From DASWHD01 sp036393335 (GTDB lineage Bacteria > CG2-30-53-67 > CG2-30-70-394): 25,209 bases of DNA. The notes under the pieces were generated by a model, which was given only the letters and a program-made list of their open reading frames with translations, was not told the DNA's origin and did not search any database. Of the stretch, positions 14,687 through 22,432 are shown piece by piece (positions within the stretch are counted from its first letter, which is position 1; each line of letters opens with the position of its first letter). The stretch lies in the NCBI GenBank assembly GCA_036393335.1, contig DASWHD010000244.1, positions 1 through 25,209 on the forward strand. Direction: 5' to 3'. A program made the translations under genes and the position numbers.

Positions 14687-15061
14687 ATGGCCCGCCTGGG
14701 CGAGGGGCCGGCCCGGCGGCCGTCGCGCGACCTCGACACCTTCCCCAACCCGCAGCGGTCGCGGGACTACGAGATCTGCCTGACCTGCCCCGAGTTCACC
14801 TGCCTCTGCCCGGTGACCGGTCAGCCCGATTTCGCCACCTTCACCATCCGCTACGTCCCCGACCAAACCTGCGTGGAGCTGAAATCCCTGAAGCTCTACC
14901 TCTGGTCGTACCGGGACGAGGGCGCCTTCCACGAGGCGGTCACCAACCAGGTCCTCGACGATCTGGTGGCCGCGCTCGCCCCGCGCCGCATGGAGGTGGA
15001 GGCGGATTTCAACGTCCGCGGCGGGATCCACACGGTGGTGACCGCCCGGTATCCGGGCTAG
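14687..15061 (+). CDS. queF: NADPH-dependent 7-cyano-7-deazaguanine reductase, single-domain type
   Basis: This 124-residue protein is a unimodular (YkvM-type) QueF, which reduces preQ0 to preQ1 in queuosine tRNA modification. The catalytic region TCLCPVTGQPDF contains C41 (thioimide-forming cysteine) and D48, at the same spacing as C55 and D62 of the Bacillus subtilis enzyme. The signature LKSLKLYLWSYRDEGAFHE follows at about 65-83. Bimodular QueF of the E. coli kind is about twice as long. The ATG at 14687 lies 2 bases after the trxB stop; AGGA stands about 12 bases upstream. The stop is directly followed by a period-7 cassette. Confidence 0.94.
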   Translation: MARLGEGPARRPSRDLDTFPNPQRSRDYEICLTCPEFTCLCPVTGQPDFATFTIRYVPDQTCVELKSLKLYLWSYRDEGAFHEAVTNQVLDDLVAALAPRRMEVEADFNVRGGIHTVVTARYPG

Positions 15062-15206
15062 GGGTCAGGGGACAGGAGGTAGGGGGTGGCGCCGGCCTTG
15101 TAGGCCGGCAGAGGTCTTTTCGAGAAGCACCACCGAAAGAATCGGCTGGCCGCTGCGAACGGCCAGCCATCCCCTAACTCCTAACCCCTGCCTCCTGGCT
15201 CCTAAC
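15061..15206. repeat. Period-7 inverted cassette with two central hairpins between queF and dedA
   Basis: The left arm 15061-15088 reads in steps such as TCAGGGG, ACAGGAG, GTAGGGG. The right arm 15170-15206, reverse-complemented, reads TTAGGAG, CCAGGAG, GCAGGGG, TTAGGAG, TTAGGGG. The centre has two perfect hairpins: GCCGGCC-N5-GGCCGGC (15091-15109) and GGCTGGCCG-N7-CGGCCAGCC (15144-15168). The left arm touches the queF stop and the right arm ends four bases before the dedA start. Confidence 0.9.
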
Positions 15207-15210
15207 ACTC

Positions 15211-15792
15211 ATGGACCAACTCCAGGTCTACCTGGTCGACTACGGTCTCTGGGTGCTGTTCGTCGGCACCGTCATGGAGGGTGAGCTCGTCCTCGTCCTG
15301 GCGGGATTCCTGGCCCACGTGGGGCTCTTTCCCTACTGGCAGGTGGTGGTGGTGGCCGTGAGCGGCGGGGTGCTCGGGGACCAGATCTTCTTCTACCTCG
15401 GCCGCTGGCAGGGCGAGGCCATCATCACCCGGGTACGTATCTTCTCCCGCCGCGCCGACAAGGCCATGGAGCTGATCGACCGATGGCACGGCTGGCTGAT
15501 CCCTGCATCGCGCTACCTGTACGGCTTTCGCATCCTCCTGCCCATCTCCTTCGGCCTGATCGGCACCCCGCCGGTGCGTTTCGCCGTGCTCAACGTGGCG
15601 AGCGCCATCCCGTGGGCCCTGATGTTCTCGTGCGCCGGCTACCTCCTCGGGGAGTTCGCCGTGGACCTGATCCAGACCGCCCATAAACACCGCGGCATTG
15701 CGGTGCTGGTGGTCATGGTCGTGGCGGGCTTGGTGGGAGCGGTGCTCGCCTTTCAGGTGGCCAAGGCGCCAAAGCCGACCCGACCCGAATGA
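15211..15792 (+). CDS. DedA family membrane protein
   Basis: A 193-residue integral membrane protein of the DedA/SNARE-associated (VTT) family. Family features are the acidic residues in TVMEGELVLVLAGFLAH (about 20-36), the reentrant-loop segment GGVLGDQIFFYLGR (about 52-65), and the arginine-rich SRYLYGFRILLPISFG (about 100-115). The last helix is near 165-185. DedA proteins are thought to flip phospholipids or undecaprenyl phosphate at the inner membrane. The ATG at 15211 follows a repeat cassette closely and no good ribosome site is seen. The 3' end overlaps the convergent psd gene by 80 bp. Being next to a phospholipid synthesis gene fits a lipid role, but they are on opposite strands. 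Confidence 0.9.
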   Translation: MDQLQVYLVDYGLWVLFVGTVMEGELVLVLAGFLAHVGLFPYWQVVVVAVSGGVLGDQIFFYLGRWQGEAIITRVRIFSRRADKAMELIDRWHGWLIPASRYLYGFRILLPISFGLIGTPPVRFAVLNVASAIPWALMFSCAGYLLGEFAVDLIQTAHKHRGIAVLVVMVVAGLVGAVLAFQVAKAPKPTRPE

Positions 15793-16573
15793 CCTCGCCG
15801 GGATCGACGGCGCGCAGGTCAGGCGCCTCCTTCGGCAGGAGCAGAAGAATCGTCGAGCCGAGGCCGAACCAGCCCATCTCCTCGCCCGCCGCCAGGCGCC
15901 AGTCGCCCTCCCCACGGGCGGGCGAGGTGCGGGAGCCGTTCACGAGGAGGCCGCGCAGGTGGATACGCCCCACGTTGAGCGCCGCCACGAACACCATTGC
16001 CAGGGGCCAGCCCGACCCGGTCTCTGCGACCGCCACCGCCCGCTCGTTCTCCAGGAAGAGCGCCGGCACGCGGCGAGTTGCCCAGTCGTTCACCGGCCAC
16101 CGCCGGCCGGGGATGTGTGCCACTGCACGCACCGTCATCGCCGCCGGGGCGTGGTAGCGATGGTAATCGCGTGGCGACAGATAGAGGGTGAGGCAGCGTC
16201 CTCCTTCGAACCGCTGCCCCCAGTCGTGCAGCGGGCCGAGCAACTCACGGATCGAGTAGTAGCTTCCCTTCGCCTGGATCACGCTCTGCTCGCGGATCGC
16301 CACCGGCCCGCGAATGGTCCCGTCACACGGGGACACCAGCGCCGCATCGGCGGCCGGCCGCAGGCCGGCGCGCAGGCGACGGGTGAAGAACGCCTCCACG
16401 GTGTGATACCCCGCCAGTGGCAGTTCCGCCTCCTCCAGCGCCACACCGTAGTGGGACGCGTAGGCCCGCAGAAAGGGCTGGAGGAGCCATGGGGGCCACG
16501 TGCGCCGCGCCGCCCATCCCACCACGCGGGAGAGCAGCGACAGGGGCAAGAGGCGGAGCAGGCCCATGTTCAT
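15713..16573 (-). CDS. psd: Phosphatidylserine decarboxylase proenzyme
   Basis: A 286-residue pyruvoyl-dependent enzyme that makes phosphatidylethanolamine from phosphatidylserine at the inner membrane. Self-cleavage occurs at LGST: FGLGST at 236-241, with S240 becoming the pyruvoyl group. The catalytic SPCDG (D84) and LSPRDYHRYHAP (H138 and H141) match the proteobacterial family, as does VEAFFTRRLRAGLRP at 59-73. The start is MNMGLL at 16573 or the second Met at 16567; neither has a strong ribosome site. After the normal family end near IRVGSALA a proline-rich tail of about 17 residues continues inside dedA. psd lies 86 nt downstream of frdB on the same strand and may be read with the frdCAB operon. 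Confidence 0.93.
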   Translation of the reverse strand: MNMGLLRLLPLSLLSRVVGWAARRTWPPWLLQPFLRAYASHYGVALEEAELPLAGYHTVEAFFTRRLRAGLRPAADAALVSPCDGTIRGPVAIREQSVIQAKGSYYSIRELLGPLHDWGQRFEGGRCLTLYLSPRDYHRYHAPAAMTVRAVAHIPGRRWPVNDWATRRVPALFLENERAVAVAETGSGWPLAMVFVAALNVGRIHLRGLLVNGSRTSPARGEGDWRLAAGEEMGWFGLGSTILLLLPKEAPDLRAVDPGEVIRVGSALAPWPPERRAPLPPSPPRP

Positions 16574-16659
16574 GGCGTGCGATCACCGGCACCGACGGCG
16601 CCCGCGCCGACATCGGCCACGGCGTGGGTTGCCGCGCCTTGCGGCATCCCCTCGCCCGG

Positions 16660-17427
16660 CTACCGGACCAGCGCCATCTTGCGGCGCAGGAAGGCGATCT
16701 GGGTCTGGTGAGGGAGGTTCTTCGGGCAGTTGTCCTCGCAGCCCAGGAGGCTCATGCAACCGAAGATGCCGTCGTCGTCGCCAAGAATCTCGTACCAGTC
16801 GTCGTCGCTGCGCTGGTCGCGGGGGTCGAGGCGCAACCGCGCCACGTGGATGAAGCCCACCGCCCCGAGGAAGTCGGGGCGCATGCGCATGGTGCCGCAG
16901 GCGGAGATGCAACAGCCGCACTCGATGCAGCGATCGATCTCGTAGATCTGCTCGGCGAGGTCGGGATCCATCCGTTCTTCGAGGCGATTGAAGTCGACGT
17001 GGTCGGCCTCCTCACTCTGGATCCACCCCTCGATCCGCTCACTCACCGCGCGCATGAACTTGCCCGTGTTCACCGACAGGTCGCCGATCAGCTCGAAGGC
17101 GGGCAACGGCAGAAGGGTGATCTCGCGGTCGGAGAACTTCGCCGTCAGCGTGTGGCAGGCCAGGTCGGGGCGGCCGTTGATCACCATGCCGCAGGATCCG
17201 CAGATTCCGGCGCGGCAGACGAAGTCGAATTGCAGCGACGGGTCCTGGTACTCGCGGATCTCGTTGAGGGCGATGAAGATGGTCATCCCCTCGCACTCCT
17301 CCACCTCGTAGGTCTGCATGCGCGGCGTATCCCCGGGGAGCTGAGGGTTGTAGCGGAAGATGTGAAACTTGAGGTTGCGCCCGCCGCCGCAGCCCAGCCG
17401 TAACGGTCTCTTCCGGATCTCGCTCAT
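16660..17427 (-). CDS. frdB: Fumarate reductase iron-sulfur subunit, Wolinella type
   Basis: A 255-residue FrdB/SdhB protein. The 2Fe-2S cluster ligands are C71, C76, C79 and C91 (CRAGICGSCGM), the 4Fe-4S ligands C167, C170, C173 and C234, and the 3Fe-4S ligands C177, C224 and C230 (CMSLLGCEDNCPKN). The stretch LLPLPAFELIGDLSVNTGKF is characteristic of the dihaem quinol:fumarate reductases of epsilonproteobacteria rather than E. coli FrdB. It links flavin in FrdA to the haems and quinone in FrdC. Its start overlaps the frdA stop by 4 nt. Order frdC-frdA-frdB matches Wolinella succinogenes. Whether the enzyme works as fumarate reductase or succinate dehydrogenase cannot be read from the sequence. 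Confidence 0.94.
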   Translation of the reverse strand: MSEIRKRPLRLGCGGGRNLKFHIFRYNPQLPGDTPRMQTYEVEECEGMTIFIALNEIREYQDPSLQFDFVCRAGICGSCGMVINGRPDLACHTLTAKFSDREITLLPLPAFELIGDLSVNTGKFMRAVSERIEGWIQSEEADHVDFNRLEERMDPDLAEQIYEIDRCIECGCCISACGTMRMRPDFLGAVGFIHVARLRLDPRDQRSDDDWYEILGDDDGIFGCMSLLGCEDNCPKNLPHQTQIAFLRRKMALVR

Positions 17428-19394
17428 GTGTACCCCACTCCGATGCGCTCGTTCTTCTCCCGGTACTTGGCCGGGACGTCAAACGGCATCAACGCCTGCT
17501 GAATGGTGAAGCGGTCCGCCTCCGGCAGCGAGCGCTTGATCTCCTCGATCTGCTCCTGCCGCCGCGCCGTGTCCGGGTGGGGAATCGCGGTGTCCTCCCC
17601 GTAGCCGCGGAAGCCCGGCGGCAACTCCATCTGCATGATGTCGACATCCTCGTATTCGAGGGTCGGCTCCTCGTCCGTCTCGACCTTCCAGTACGCCAGG
17701 GTGCGCTTCAGCCAGTCGCGGTCGTTGCGCTCGGGATAGTCCTCGCGGGTGTGAGCGCCGCGGCTCTCGGTGCGCTGCAGGGCGCCCTTGGTCACGCAGA
17801 TCGCCAGCTTGAGCATCCGCGGCAGGCGCAGGGCGTCGACCAGCTCCGGGTTCGAGGAGCGGATGCGGTTGCGCAAGGCGATGCTCCTGGTGCGTCGCAG
17901 CAGCGCCTTGAGCTGGTCGAGGGCCTCCTGCAAGGGGCCGGCGCTGCGGAAGATGCCCACGTCGTCCATCATGAGTTGCTGCATGGCGTCGCGCAGCGCG
18001 TAGACGTTCTCCCCGCCGGTGCGGTTGACCAGGGCGTCGATGTGGGCGTGCTCGCGCTCCAGGAACTCCCTCACCACGCCGGTCGAGATGTCGACCGAGG
18101 TCTGCTCGCAGTAATCGGCGACATACTCGCCGACGATCATGCCGGAGACGGCGGTCTCGGCCACGGAGTTGCCACCGAGGCGGTTGAAGCCGTGCAGGTC
18201 CCAGCACGCCGCCTCACCCACGGCGAAGAGACCACGCAGGGCGGGGCTCTCGCCGGTCCACTTGGTGCGCACCCCGCCCATGGAGTAGTGCTGGGTGGGG
18301 CGGACCGGGATGAAGTCCGTCACCGGGTCGATGCCGAGGAAGTACTCGCAGATCTCCTGCACCTCGCGCAGGTTATGCTCGATGTGCTCCTTGCCCAGGA
18401 TGGTGATGTCGAGCCAGAGATGCTGTCCATACCGTGATTTCACCCCCTTGCCCTTGCGCATGTGCTCGGTCATCCGGCGCGAGACCACGTCGCGGCTGGC
18501 GAGCTCCTTCTTCTCCGGCTCATAGTCGGGCATGAAACGGTAGCCGTCCACATCGCGCAGCACCCCGCCGTCACCACGACACCCCTCGGTGGTGAGGATG
18601 CCGGAAGGGACGATGGCCGTGGGGTGGAACTGTACCGCCTCCATGTTGCCCAGCGGCGCCTTGCCGGTCTCCAGGGCGATCGCCGCCCCCATGCCCTCGA
18701 CGATCACCGCATTGGTGGAAATCTTGTAAATATGACCGTACCCACCGGTGGCGATGGTGGTGGCGGTGGCGACGTAGGCGATCAGCTCGCCGGTGATCAG
18801 GTCACGGACGATAGCGCCGTGACAGCGATCGCCGTCGTGGATCAGGGCGATCGCCTCCTTGCGCTCGTGGACCGGGATACCCAGCTCGATCGCCTTGTTG
18901 CCCATGGCGTAGAGCATGCTATGGCCGGTGCCATCGGCGGTGTAGCAGGTGCGCCACTTCTTCGTCCCCCCGAAGTCGCGGGCCATGATCAGCCCGTGGG
19001 CCTCCTGCCGTTCGCGGATCGTGACCCGCTCGGCGTTGACCACCACCTGGTGGTCCCCGGCCCGCACCCGGCTCCACGGCACACCCCAGGCGGCAAGCTC
19101 GCGGATCGCCTTGGGGGCGGTTTGGGTGAACATCCGGGCGACGACCTGGTCACACCCCCAGTCGGACCCCTTCACCGTGTCCGTGAAGTGGACATCCTCG
19201 TTGTCGCCCTCGCCGCGGGTCGCGGCGGCGAGGCTCGCCTGCATCCCCCCCTGGGCGGCGGCCGAATGGGATCGCTTGGCGGGGATGAGTGACAAGATGA
19301 CGGTGTCCAGCCCGCGCATCCGGCTGGCGATGGCGACCCGCAGCCCGGCCAACCCCCCACCAATCACCAGGGAGTCCGCGTAGAGGATCTTCAT
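17424..19394 (-). CDS. frdA: Fumarate reductase flavoprotein subunit, Wolinella type
   Basis: A 656-residue flavoprotein, the same length as I recall for Wolinella succinogenes FrdA and very close to it throughout. It has the FAD-binding GGGLAGLR near residue 12, covalent FAD histidine H43 in RSHSAAAQGG, and substrate residues H257, R301 (ELASRDVVSRR), H369 (QHYSMGG) and R405 (GFNRLGGNS). It interconverts fumarate and succinate on the cytoplasmic face. Residue 48 is Gln, the residue found in succinate dehydrogenases and in Wolinella FrdA, whereas the second operon's FrdA has Glu there. Both ends overlap neighbouring genes by 4 nt (ATGA), so the three genes are translationally coupled. The start is therefore secure. 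Confidence 0.96.
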   Translation of the reverse strand: MKILYADSLVIGGGLAGLRVAIASRMRGLDTVILSLIPAKRSHSAAAQGGMQASLAAATRGEGDNEDVHFTDTVKGSDWGCDQVVARMFTQTAPKAIRELAAWGVPWSRVRAGDHQVVVNAERVTIRERQEAHGLIMARDFGGTKKWRTCYTADGTGHSMLYAMGNKAIELGIPVHERKEAIALIHDGDRCHGAIVRDLITGELIAYVATATTIATGGYGHIYKISTNAVIVEGMGAAIALETGKAPLGNMEAVQFHPTAIVPSGILTTEGCRGDGGVLRDVDGYRFMPDYEPEKKELASRDVVSRRMTEHMRKGKGVKSRYGQHLWLDITILGKEHIEHNLREVQEICEYFLGIDPVTDFIPVRPTQHYSMGGVRTKWTGESPALRGLFAVGEAACWDLHGFNRLGGNSVAETAVSGMIVGEYVADYCEQTSVDISTGVVREFLEREHAHIDALVNRTGGENVYALRDAMQQLMMDDVGIFRSAGPLQEALDQLKALLRRTRSIALRNRIRSSNPELVDALRLPRMLKLAICVTKGALQRTESRGAHTREDYPERNDRDWLKRTLAYWKVETDEEPTLEYEDVDIMQMELPPGFRGYGEDTAIPHPDTARRQEQIEEIKRSLPEADRFTIQQALMPFDVPAKYREKNERIGVGYT

Positions 19395-20167
19395 GGCAGG
19401 CGCTCCCCTTCCGCGGCCATCTGCCCGGCCGCCGACGACGCGGCATACCGCTCACCGGCGTGGGGGCGATGCTCGATCCCGATCTTCACGTAGGCGATCC
19501 ACGACAGGATCCCCAGCGTTAGGAAGACGACCGACAGGACACTCTTCACCCGCTGAAATTGGCGCCGCCGGGCGTGCGGGTCCGGCCCGCCGAAGAACCC
19601 CCATTTCACCGCCAATCGATACATCCCGATGGTGGCATGGAGCTCGACGGCGAACAGCAGGACGAGGAACAGGGGTGCCATCCACTGACTCACGAAGCGG
19701 TCCGCGGAGGCGTAGGGGCCGATGTTGTCCGGGTTGGTCAGCATGACGTACAGGTGCACCGAGCCAAGGAAGAACATGATGAAGCCGGTGAGGGCCTGCA
19801 CGTACCACAGGGTCGTGTCCGAGTGGTGCAGCATCCGCATGTGGGATCGGTAGGTCTGGTATTGCTTCCAGGTGGACGGGAACTTGCGCATCGCCAGGGC
19901 GGCGTGGGAGACGAACAGCACAGAGACACCCACGGCGATGAGCCACGGGACGATGGGGTAGCCGCCGGTTCCGTCCGGATTCAGGAAGCTCAGCTCGATG
20001 AACTCCGTTACCGCCCACATCGCGTCCTTGCCGAGGAGGATGCTGGCCACGAGGATCAGGTGCAGCCACATGAAGACGGCTAGGAGCAGGCCGGAGAGGC
20101 TCTGGAGCACGTCCAATCTCGCCGGCATGCGGCTCTTGCGCGGTCGACCTTCCACTGAGCGCTTCAT
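19391..20167 (-). CDS. frdC: Dihaem cytochrome b membrane subunit of fumarate reductase (Wolinella-type FrdC)
   Basis: A 258-residue membrane protein with five helices. By comparison with Wolinella FrdC it keeps all four axial haem b ligands: H36, H88, H138 and H177 (Wolinella H44, H93, H143, H182). It also keeps E58, matching the menaquinol-oxidising E66, and E175, matching E180 of the transmembrane E-pathway. Conserved text includes RKSRMPARLD, HAALAMRKFP, TTLWYVQALTGF and GMYRLAVKWGFF. Such enzymes couple menaquinol and fumarate without net charge transfer. The ATG at 20167 has AGGA about 8 bases upstream, and the start falls 12 residues before the conserved SRMPA motif. The gene is the first of frdCAB and is divergent from the second frd operon. 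Confidence 0.94.
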   Translation of the reverse strand: MKRSVEGRPRKSRMPARLDVLQSLSGLLLAVFMWLHLILVASILLGKDAMWAVTEFIELSFLNPDGTGGYPIVPWLIAVGVSVLFVSHAALAMRKFPSTWKQYQTYRSHMRMLHHSDTTLWYVQALTGFIMFFLGSVHLYVMLTNPDNIGPYASADRFVSQWMAPLFLVLLFAVELHATIGMYRLAVKWGFFGGPDPHARRRQFQRVKSVLSVVFLTLGILSWIAYVKIGIEHRPHAGERYAASSAAGQMAAEGERLP

Positions 20168-20385
20168 CACACGTCCTGTTGGATGTCTGGCGGGAGAGGG
20201 CCTGGGTGTTGGCCACGCTGCGACGGTGGGCGGCGCGGGATCTTGGCGCGGCGGCGGGTTCGAGGCAATGGCACGGCGGCCCTTTCCCACTCCCGCGAAC
20301 GTCGGCGCATCATAATCGTCGGCTGGGTAGCGCCACGGCCTCGGAAGGGGTGAGTTGCGCCCAGAGAGCAAGCATGCAACCTGCG

Positions 20386-20420
20386 CACACCGTAGGTCGC
20401 GGGACGCGACCTACGGTGTG
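20386..20420. repeat. Perfect 16-bp hairpin with 3-nt loop in the frd-frd spacer
   Basis: CACACCGTAGGTCGCG (20386-20401), loop GGA, then its exact reverse complement (20405-20420). The GTAGGTCG core recurs in a shorter palindrome at 24295-24311, so this may be a REP-type element. No T-tract follows, and both flanking operons read away from it, so a terminator role is unlikely. Confidence 0.85.
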
Positions 20421-20423
20421 ATG

Positions 20424-20439
20424 GCGGGCGTCAGCCCGC
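20424..20439. repeat. Short GC hairpin next to the 16-bp palindrome
   Basis: GCGGGC-GTCA-GCCCGC, a 6-bp stem with a 4-nt loop, follows the larger hairpin after three bases. The hairpin plus GGCGGGC flank is shared in part with the GTAGGTCG copy near 24295. Confidence 0.55.
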
Positions 20440-20535
20440 GGTGCCCGGCGGAGCCCGGCCTGCCGTGCGCCAGCTCACCGCCGCCGGTGGTCGCGCTGTG
20501 CGGGTTGGCCATTTCCCGGTCGGCGGTGTCGACGG

Positions 20536-20541
20536 TATAGT
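20536..20541 (+). promoter_or_regulatory. Possible -10 element (TATAGT) for frdABCD
   Basis: TATAGT matches five of six consensus bases and lies 50 nt before the frdA ATG at 20592. The sequence 17 nt upstream (TTCCCG) is a poor -35, so activator dependence or a wrong call are both possible. Confidence 0.35.
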
Positions 20542-20591
20542 ACGCGCCTTGTGCTCGCGGTGGCCTTCCGCGGCCCAGGCAAGGAGGAGTA

Positions 20592-22313
20592 ATGGAGGTT
20601 GTAACCCACGATATCGTTGTGGTCGGTGGTGGCGGTGCCGGGATCCGGGCGGCGATCGCCGCTGCGCAGGCCGACCCGCGCCTCTCCATCGCCATGGTGA
20701 CCAAGGTCTACCCCATGCGCAGTCACACCGTGGCGGCGGAAGGAGGCGCGGCCGCATGCCTGAAGCTCGATGAGGACAGCCTCGACCTCCATGCCTACGA
20801 CACCATCAAGGGGTCCGATTACCTCGCAGACCAAGACGTGGTGGAGTCTTTCGTGGAACAGGCGCCCCGCGAGATCATCCAGATGGAGCACTGGGGCTGT
20901 CCCTGGTCCAGGCTGCCGGACGGGCGGATCAGCCAGCGGCCGTTTGGCGGCATGAGCGCCCCGCGCACCTGCCACGCCTCGGACCGCACCGGCTTCCACC
21001 TGCTCCACGCCCTCTTCCAGACCTCCCTCAAGTACCCCAACATCTACCGCTACGATGAGTTCCATGTCACCCGACTGGTCGAGCACGACGGCCGGGTCGC
21101 GGGGTGCGTGGCGCGGGACGTGCGGCAAGGGAGGACCGTCGCCTTCCGCGGGCGGTCGGTGATCCTGACGACTGGCGGCTCGGCGCGTATGTTTGGCTTC
21201 ACCACCAACGGCCACATCAAGACCGGCGACGGCATGATCATGGCGTACCGCCTCGGCGTCCCCCTGAAGGACCTGGAGTTCGTCCAGTTCCACCCCACGG
21301 GGCTTCCCGGTACCGGCATCCTCATCACCGAGGCGTCGCGCGGGGAGGGCGCCTACCTCCTCAACAGCGAGGGCGAGCGGTTCATGAAGAACTACGCCCC
21401 GCACAAGCTGGAGCTGGGTCCGCGGGACCTCGTGTCGCGCTCGATCATCCACGAGGTGGAGGCGGGCCGGGGCGTGCAGGGGCCCGACGGCAAGTCGATC
21501 TACGTCCACCTCGACTTCCGCCACCTGGGGGCGGCCAGGATCGAGGAGAAGCTCCCCATGGTGCGCGAGCTCGCCCTCGAGTACCTGAAGATGGACGTGG
21601 TCACGGACTTGCTCCCGGTGCGGCCGGTCGCCCACTACATGATGGGCGGCATCGCCACCGACGTGAATGCCCACACTGCCCTGGACGGCCTGTTTGCCGC
21701 CGGCGAGTGCGCGGCCGGGTCGATCAATGGCGCCAACCGCCTGGGCTCCAATTCGCTGACCGAGTGCCTGGTCTTCGGGGAGCGGGCCGGCCGCGGTGCC
21801 ACCGCCTTTGCCGCCGACCACGGTCACGCCCACGCCACGCCCATCGAGCAGGCGGCGACGGACGAGGAACGGATGATCCGCCGCCGGTTCCTCGACCGCA
21901 GCGACGCCACCGAGAGGTACCCCGTTCTCTTCCACGAACTCACGGCGACGATGGACCGAGGGTGCGGTGTCTACCGCACGGCGGAGACCCTGCGCGAGAC
22001 CTCGGAGAAGGTGGCAGAGCTGCGCGACCGTTACCGCAACGTGGCGGCCACCGACCGCTCCACCATCTTCAACGCCGATCTCATGCACACCATCGAGCTC
22101 GGCTTCATGTTGGAAGTCTCCCAATGCGTCGTCGATGGCGCCCTGGCGCGGCAGGAATCGCGCGGTGGCCACGCCCGTGCCGACTACCCTACGCGCGACG
22201 ACCAGAACTTCCTCCACCACACCCTCTGCTACCGCCAAGAGGATGGCTCGCCGCGCCTCGCCACGGCCCCGGTCACCAAGACGAAGTGGGAGCCGGAGGA
22301 GCGGAAATACTAA
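20592..22313 (+). CDS. frdA: Fumarate reductase flavoprotein subunit, E. coli FrdA type
   Basis: A 573-residue flavoprotein. It has the FAD-binding VVGGGGAGIRAA near residue 10 and covalent FAD histidine H45 in MRSHTVAAEGG. E50 stands where E. coli FrdA has Glu and SdhA has Gln. Substrate-site residues are H234 (QFHPTGLPG), R278 (LGPRDLVSR), H348 (AHYMMGG) and R383 (GANRLGSNS). It reduces fumarate with electrons from FrdB on the cytoplasmic face. It is about 30 residues shorter than E. coli FrdA, mainly at the C-terminus. The ATG at 20592 has a strong AAGGAGG four bases upstream. It heads frdABCD, but a 119-bp gap containing a repeat cassette separates it from frdB. It is clearly a different lineage from the frdA at 17424-19394. 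Confidence 0.95.
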   Translation: MEVVTHDIVVVGGGGAGIRAAIAAAQADPRLSIAMVTKVYPMRSHTVAAEGGAAACLKLDEDSLDLHAYDTIKGSDYLADQDVVESFVEQAPREIIQMEHWGCPWSRLPDGRISQRPFGGMSAPRTCHASDRTGFHLLHALFQTSLKYPNIYRYDEFHVTRLVEHDGRVAGCVARDVRQGRTVAFRGRSVILTTGGSARMFGFTTNGHIKTGDGMIMAYRLGVPLKDLEFVQFHPTGLPGTGILITEASRGEGAYLLNSEGERFMKNYAPHKLELGPRDLVSRSIIHEVEAGRGVQGPDGKSIYVHLDFRHLGAARIEEKLPMVRELALEYLKMDVVTDLLPVRPVAHYMMGGIATDVNAHTALDGLFAAGECAAGSINGANRLGSNSLTECLVFGERAGRGATAFAADHGHAHATPIEQAATDEERMIRRRFLDRSDATERYPVLFHELTATMDRGCGVYRTAETLRETSEKVAELRDRYRNVAATDRSTIFNADLMHTIELGFMLEVSQCVVDGALARQESRGGHARADYPTRDDQNFLHHTLCYRQEDGSPRLATAPVTKTKWEPEERKY

Positions 22314-22331
22314 TGCGAGGGACGGAGATCG

Positions 22332-22424
22332 CGGGGTGGGGGATGGCGGGAAGGATGCCCAACTCCACCTGAACGGGCCGCGCCAGGTGCGGCCTTCCAT
22401 CCGCATCCCCAGCCCCCAACCCGA
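22332..22424. repeat. Period-7 inverted cassette between frdA and frdB (second operon)
   Basis: The left arm 22332-22360 (GGGGTGG, GGGATGG, then degenerate) and the right arm 22395-22424 (reverse complement GGGTTGG, GGGCTGG, GGATGCG) flank a hairpin GGCCGC-N7-GCGGCC at 22376-22394. The arms are more degenerate than in the other cassettes. The whole unit sits in the 119-bp gap. Confidence 0.7.
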
Positions 22425-22432
22425 GAGCGAAT

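Larger units (their letters stand above)
20168..20591. other. Divergent regulatory region between the two fumarate reductase operons
   Basis: 424 bp without a supportable gene separate frdC (minus) from frdA of the second operon (plus). It holds a perfect 16-bp hairpin (20386-20420), a second 6-bp hairpin (20424-20439), a -10-like TATAGT (20536-20541) for the plus-strand operon and a -10-like TATGAT on the minus strand (20309-20314). Neither -10 has a strong -35 partner. No binding site for a known oxygen or redox regulator (FNR, ArcA) was recognised with confidence. Confidence 0.6.

Noticed and set aside
20475..22406. Minus-strand open frame (643 codons) opposite the second frdA
   Set aside because: Low-complexity Val/Gly/Glu/His-rich antisense product. 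The plus strand has all fumarate reductase active-site residues.
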